From Dysgonomonas sp. Marseille-P4361 (GTDB lineage: Bacteria; Bacteroidota; Bacteroidia; Bacteroidales; Dysgonomonadaceae): a stretch of 64,000 bases of DNA. The position numbers were made by a program, and so were the translations under genes. Position 1 is the stretch's first letter. Every line of letters begins with the position of its first letter. The notes under the pieces are model-generated. The model made no database searches, was not told the DNA's origin, and saw only the letters and a list, made by a program, of their open reading frames with translations. The stretch is taken from the NCBI RefSeq assembly GCF_900343125.1, contig NZ_OPYL01000006.1, positions 1-64,000 of the forward strand. Direction: 5' to 3'. Shown piece after piece: positions 63,213 through 64,000 of this stretch.

Positions 63213-63281
63213 ATTATATTTTTTGATAAGGTCGAATACTTAAAAGAAAGACTAAGTATGATTTTATCTGTAAAAAATACT

Positions 63282-63289
63282 TATTTTTG
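63282..63289 (+). promoter_or_regulatory. -7 promoter box for thrS
   Basis: TATTTTTG followed by C, 54 bp upstream of the thrS start. Between them, ATAGCTT (63302-63308) can pair with AAGCTAT (63317-63323) to form a small leader hairpin. Confidence 0.5.
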
Positions 63290-63343
63290 CAAGTTGAATA
63301 AATAGCTTGTTTGTAGAAGCTATGTAACTAAATATCAAAAAAG

Positions 63344-64000
63344 ATGATTAAAGTAACTTTTCCAGATGGTTCCGTTCGCGAGTTCGCAAAAGGAACAACA
63401 TCTTTACAGATTGCAGAAAGTATTAGTTCGCGTTTGGCTCAGGATGTGCTTGCCGCTAAAGTTAATGGTGATGTTTGGGATCTGACGAGGCCGTTAGAGC
63501 AAGATGCTACCATTGAACTTTTGAAATGGGAAGACGATGATGCTAAGCATGCCTATTGGCACTCTTCGGCTCACTTGATGGCCGAGGCTGTTCAAATACT
63601 TTACCCACATGCTAAATTTGGTATAGGTCCGGCTATCGAAAACGGATTTTACTACGATATAGATTTCGGTGATACGCCGGTTAAAGATTCTGATTTCCCT
63701 AAGATTGAAGCCAAAATGATGGAGCTGATCGCTAATAAGGAGGAGATCAAACGTCAAAGCATAACGAAAGCTGATGCTATAAAGATGTTTGGCGATCGTG
63801 CCGAAAATTATAAAGTAGAACTGATCAACGATCTTGAAGACGGAACTATTACAACTTATACACAAGGTGTGTTTACAGACTTGTGCCGTGGACCTCACTT
63901 ACCAAATACGTCTTATATCAAGGCGGTTAAGATATTGAGTGCTGCCGGCGCATACTGGCGTGGTGACGAAACGCGTAAGCAATTGACTCGTCTTTATGGA
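63344..64000 (+). CDS. thrS: Threonyl-tRNA synthetase (5' part, truncated by window edge)
   Basis: The first 219 codons are present; the reading frame is still open at the end of the window. The TGS domain (about 1-60, [15 protein letters not shown]) is followed by the N2 editing domain with [10 protein letters not shown] (HxxxH), [19 protein letters not shown] and a start of the catalytic core (GAYWRGDE). It charges tRNA-Thr. Confidence 0.97.
   Translation, partial: MIKVTFPDGSVREFAKGTTSLQIAESISSRLAQDVLAAKVNGDVWDLTRPLEQDATIELLKWEDDDAKHAYWHSSAHLMAEAVQILYPHAKFGIGPAIENGFYYDIDFGDTPVKDSDFPKIEAKMMELIANKEEIKRQSITKADAIKMFGDRAENYKVELINDLEDGTITTYTQGVFTDLCRGPHLPNTSYIKAVKILSAAGAYWRGDETRKQLTRLYG

Noticed and set aside
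63290-63343. T-box riboswitch before thrS
   Set aside because: There is no T-box sequence, specifier stem or antiterminator, and such elements are not expected in Bacteroidetes.

Overview
The window looks like a chromosomal segment of a Bacteroidales bacterium, most like Dysgonomonas or a relative. This placement is an inference from gene families, not from a database search. The support is: a Bacteroidetes-type 5S rRNA; many copies of the Bacteroidetes -7 promoter box TAnnTTTG, several with a TTG or TTTG box 19-20 bp upstream; start sites with almost no Shine-Dalgarno sequences; AT-rich coding; and families such as DUF3109, DUF3298, EFR1 ferredoxins, GYF_2/CD225 proteins and the ThrRS-like nucleoside kinase. 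Most of the window is core genome. I see no transposase, integrase, phage gene or CRISPR array.

Layout. 1-170: 3' end of an rRNA operon (5S plus terminator). 375-6700: a PDZ aspartyl-protease-like lipoprotein and a TetR regulator coupled to a giant double-activase protein, with two matching operators upstream of the regulator. 6800-16030: three beta-propeller glycoside-hydrolase-like exported proteins interspersed with kdsB, a short HPPK-like gene, a GT14 glycosyltransferase, yidC and pyrG. 16100-25840: TetR-fabG, a DUF3298 lipoprotein with rsmG, an NAD(P)-binding protein, a metallo-beta-lactamase-fold hydrolase with gcvP, an HMA/NlpE-like metal pair and asnA. 25970-34540: nucleoside kinase, the acpP-fabF-rnc operon, purN, an exported coiled-coil protein, class I fumarase and an HD hydrolase. 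34580-41390: EFR1 ferredoxin, then the DUF3109 - NUDIX - large TPR - outer-membrane barrel operon.

41600-44530 is the only accessory-looking stretch. It holds tRNA-Arg(CCT), a decayed partial copy of that tRNA with its terminator about 450 bp downstream, several small unknown ORFs and a lipoprotein gene whose reading frame breaks exactly at an A_AAA_AAG heptamer.

44580-64000 returns to core functions: an outer-membrane barrel, priA, PBP1A, GYF_2/CD225 and DUF2752 proteins, a sigma factor - membrane protein - TraB/GumN operon, a lipoprotein form of peptide deformylase, ilvE, lptB, ruvX, def, a polysaccharide export set (two OPX lipoproteins and a BY-kinase), a TPR protein, and the 5' part of thrS, cut by the window edge.

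The most notable items are the frameshifted lipoprotein with a canonical -1 slippery site, the tRNA-Arg relic, the NlpE-like protein that has lost its CxxC beside an HMA protein that has one, the lipoprotein peptide deformylase with intact metal ligands, and the twin TAAAC-N4-GTTTA operators.
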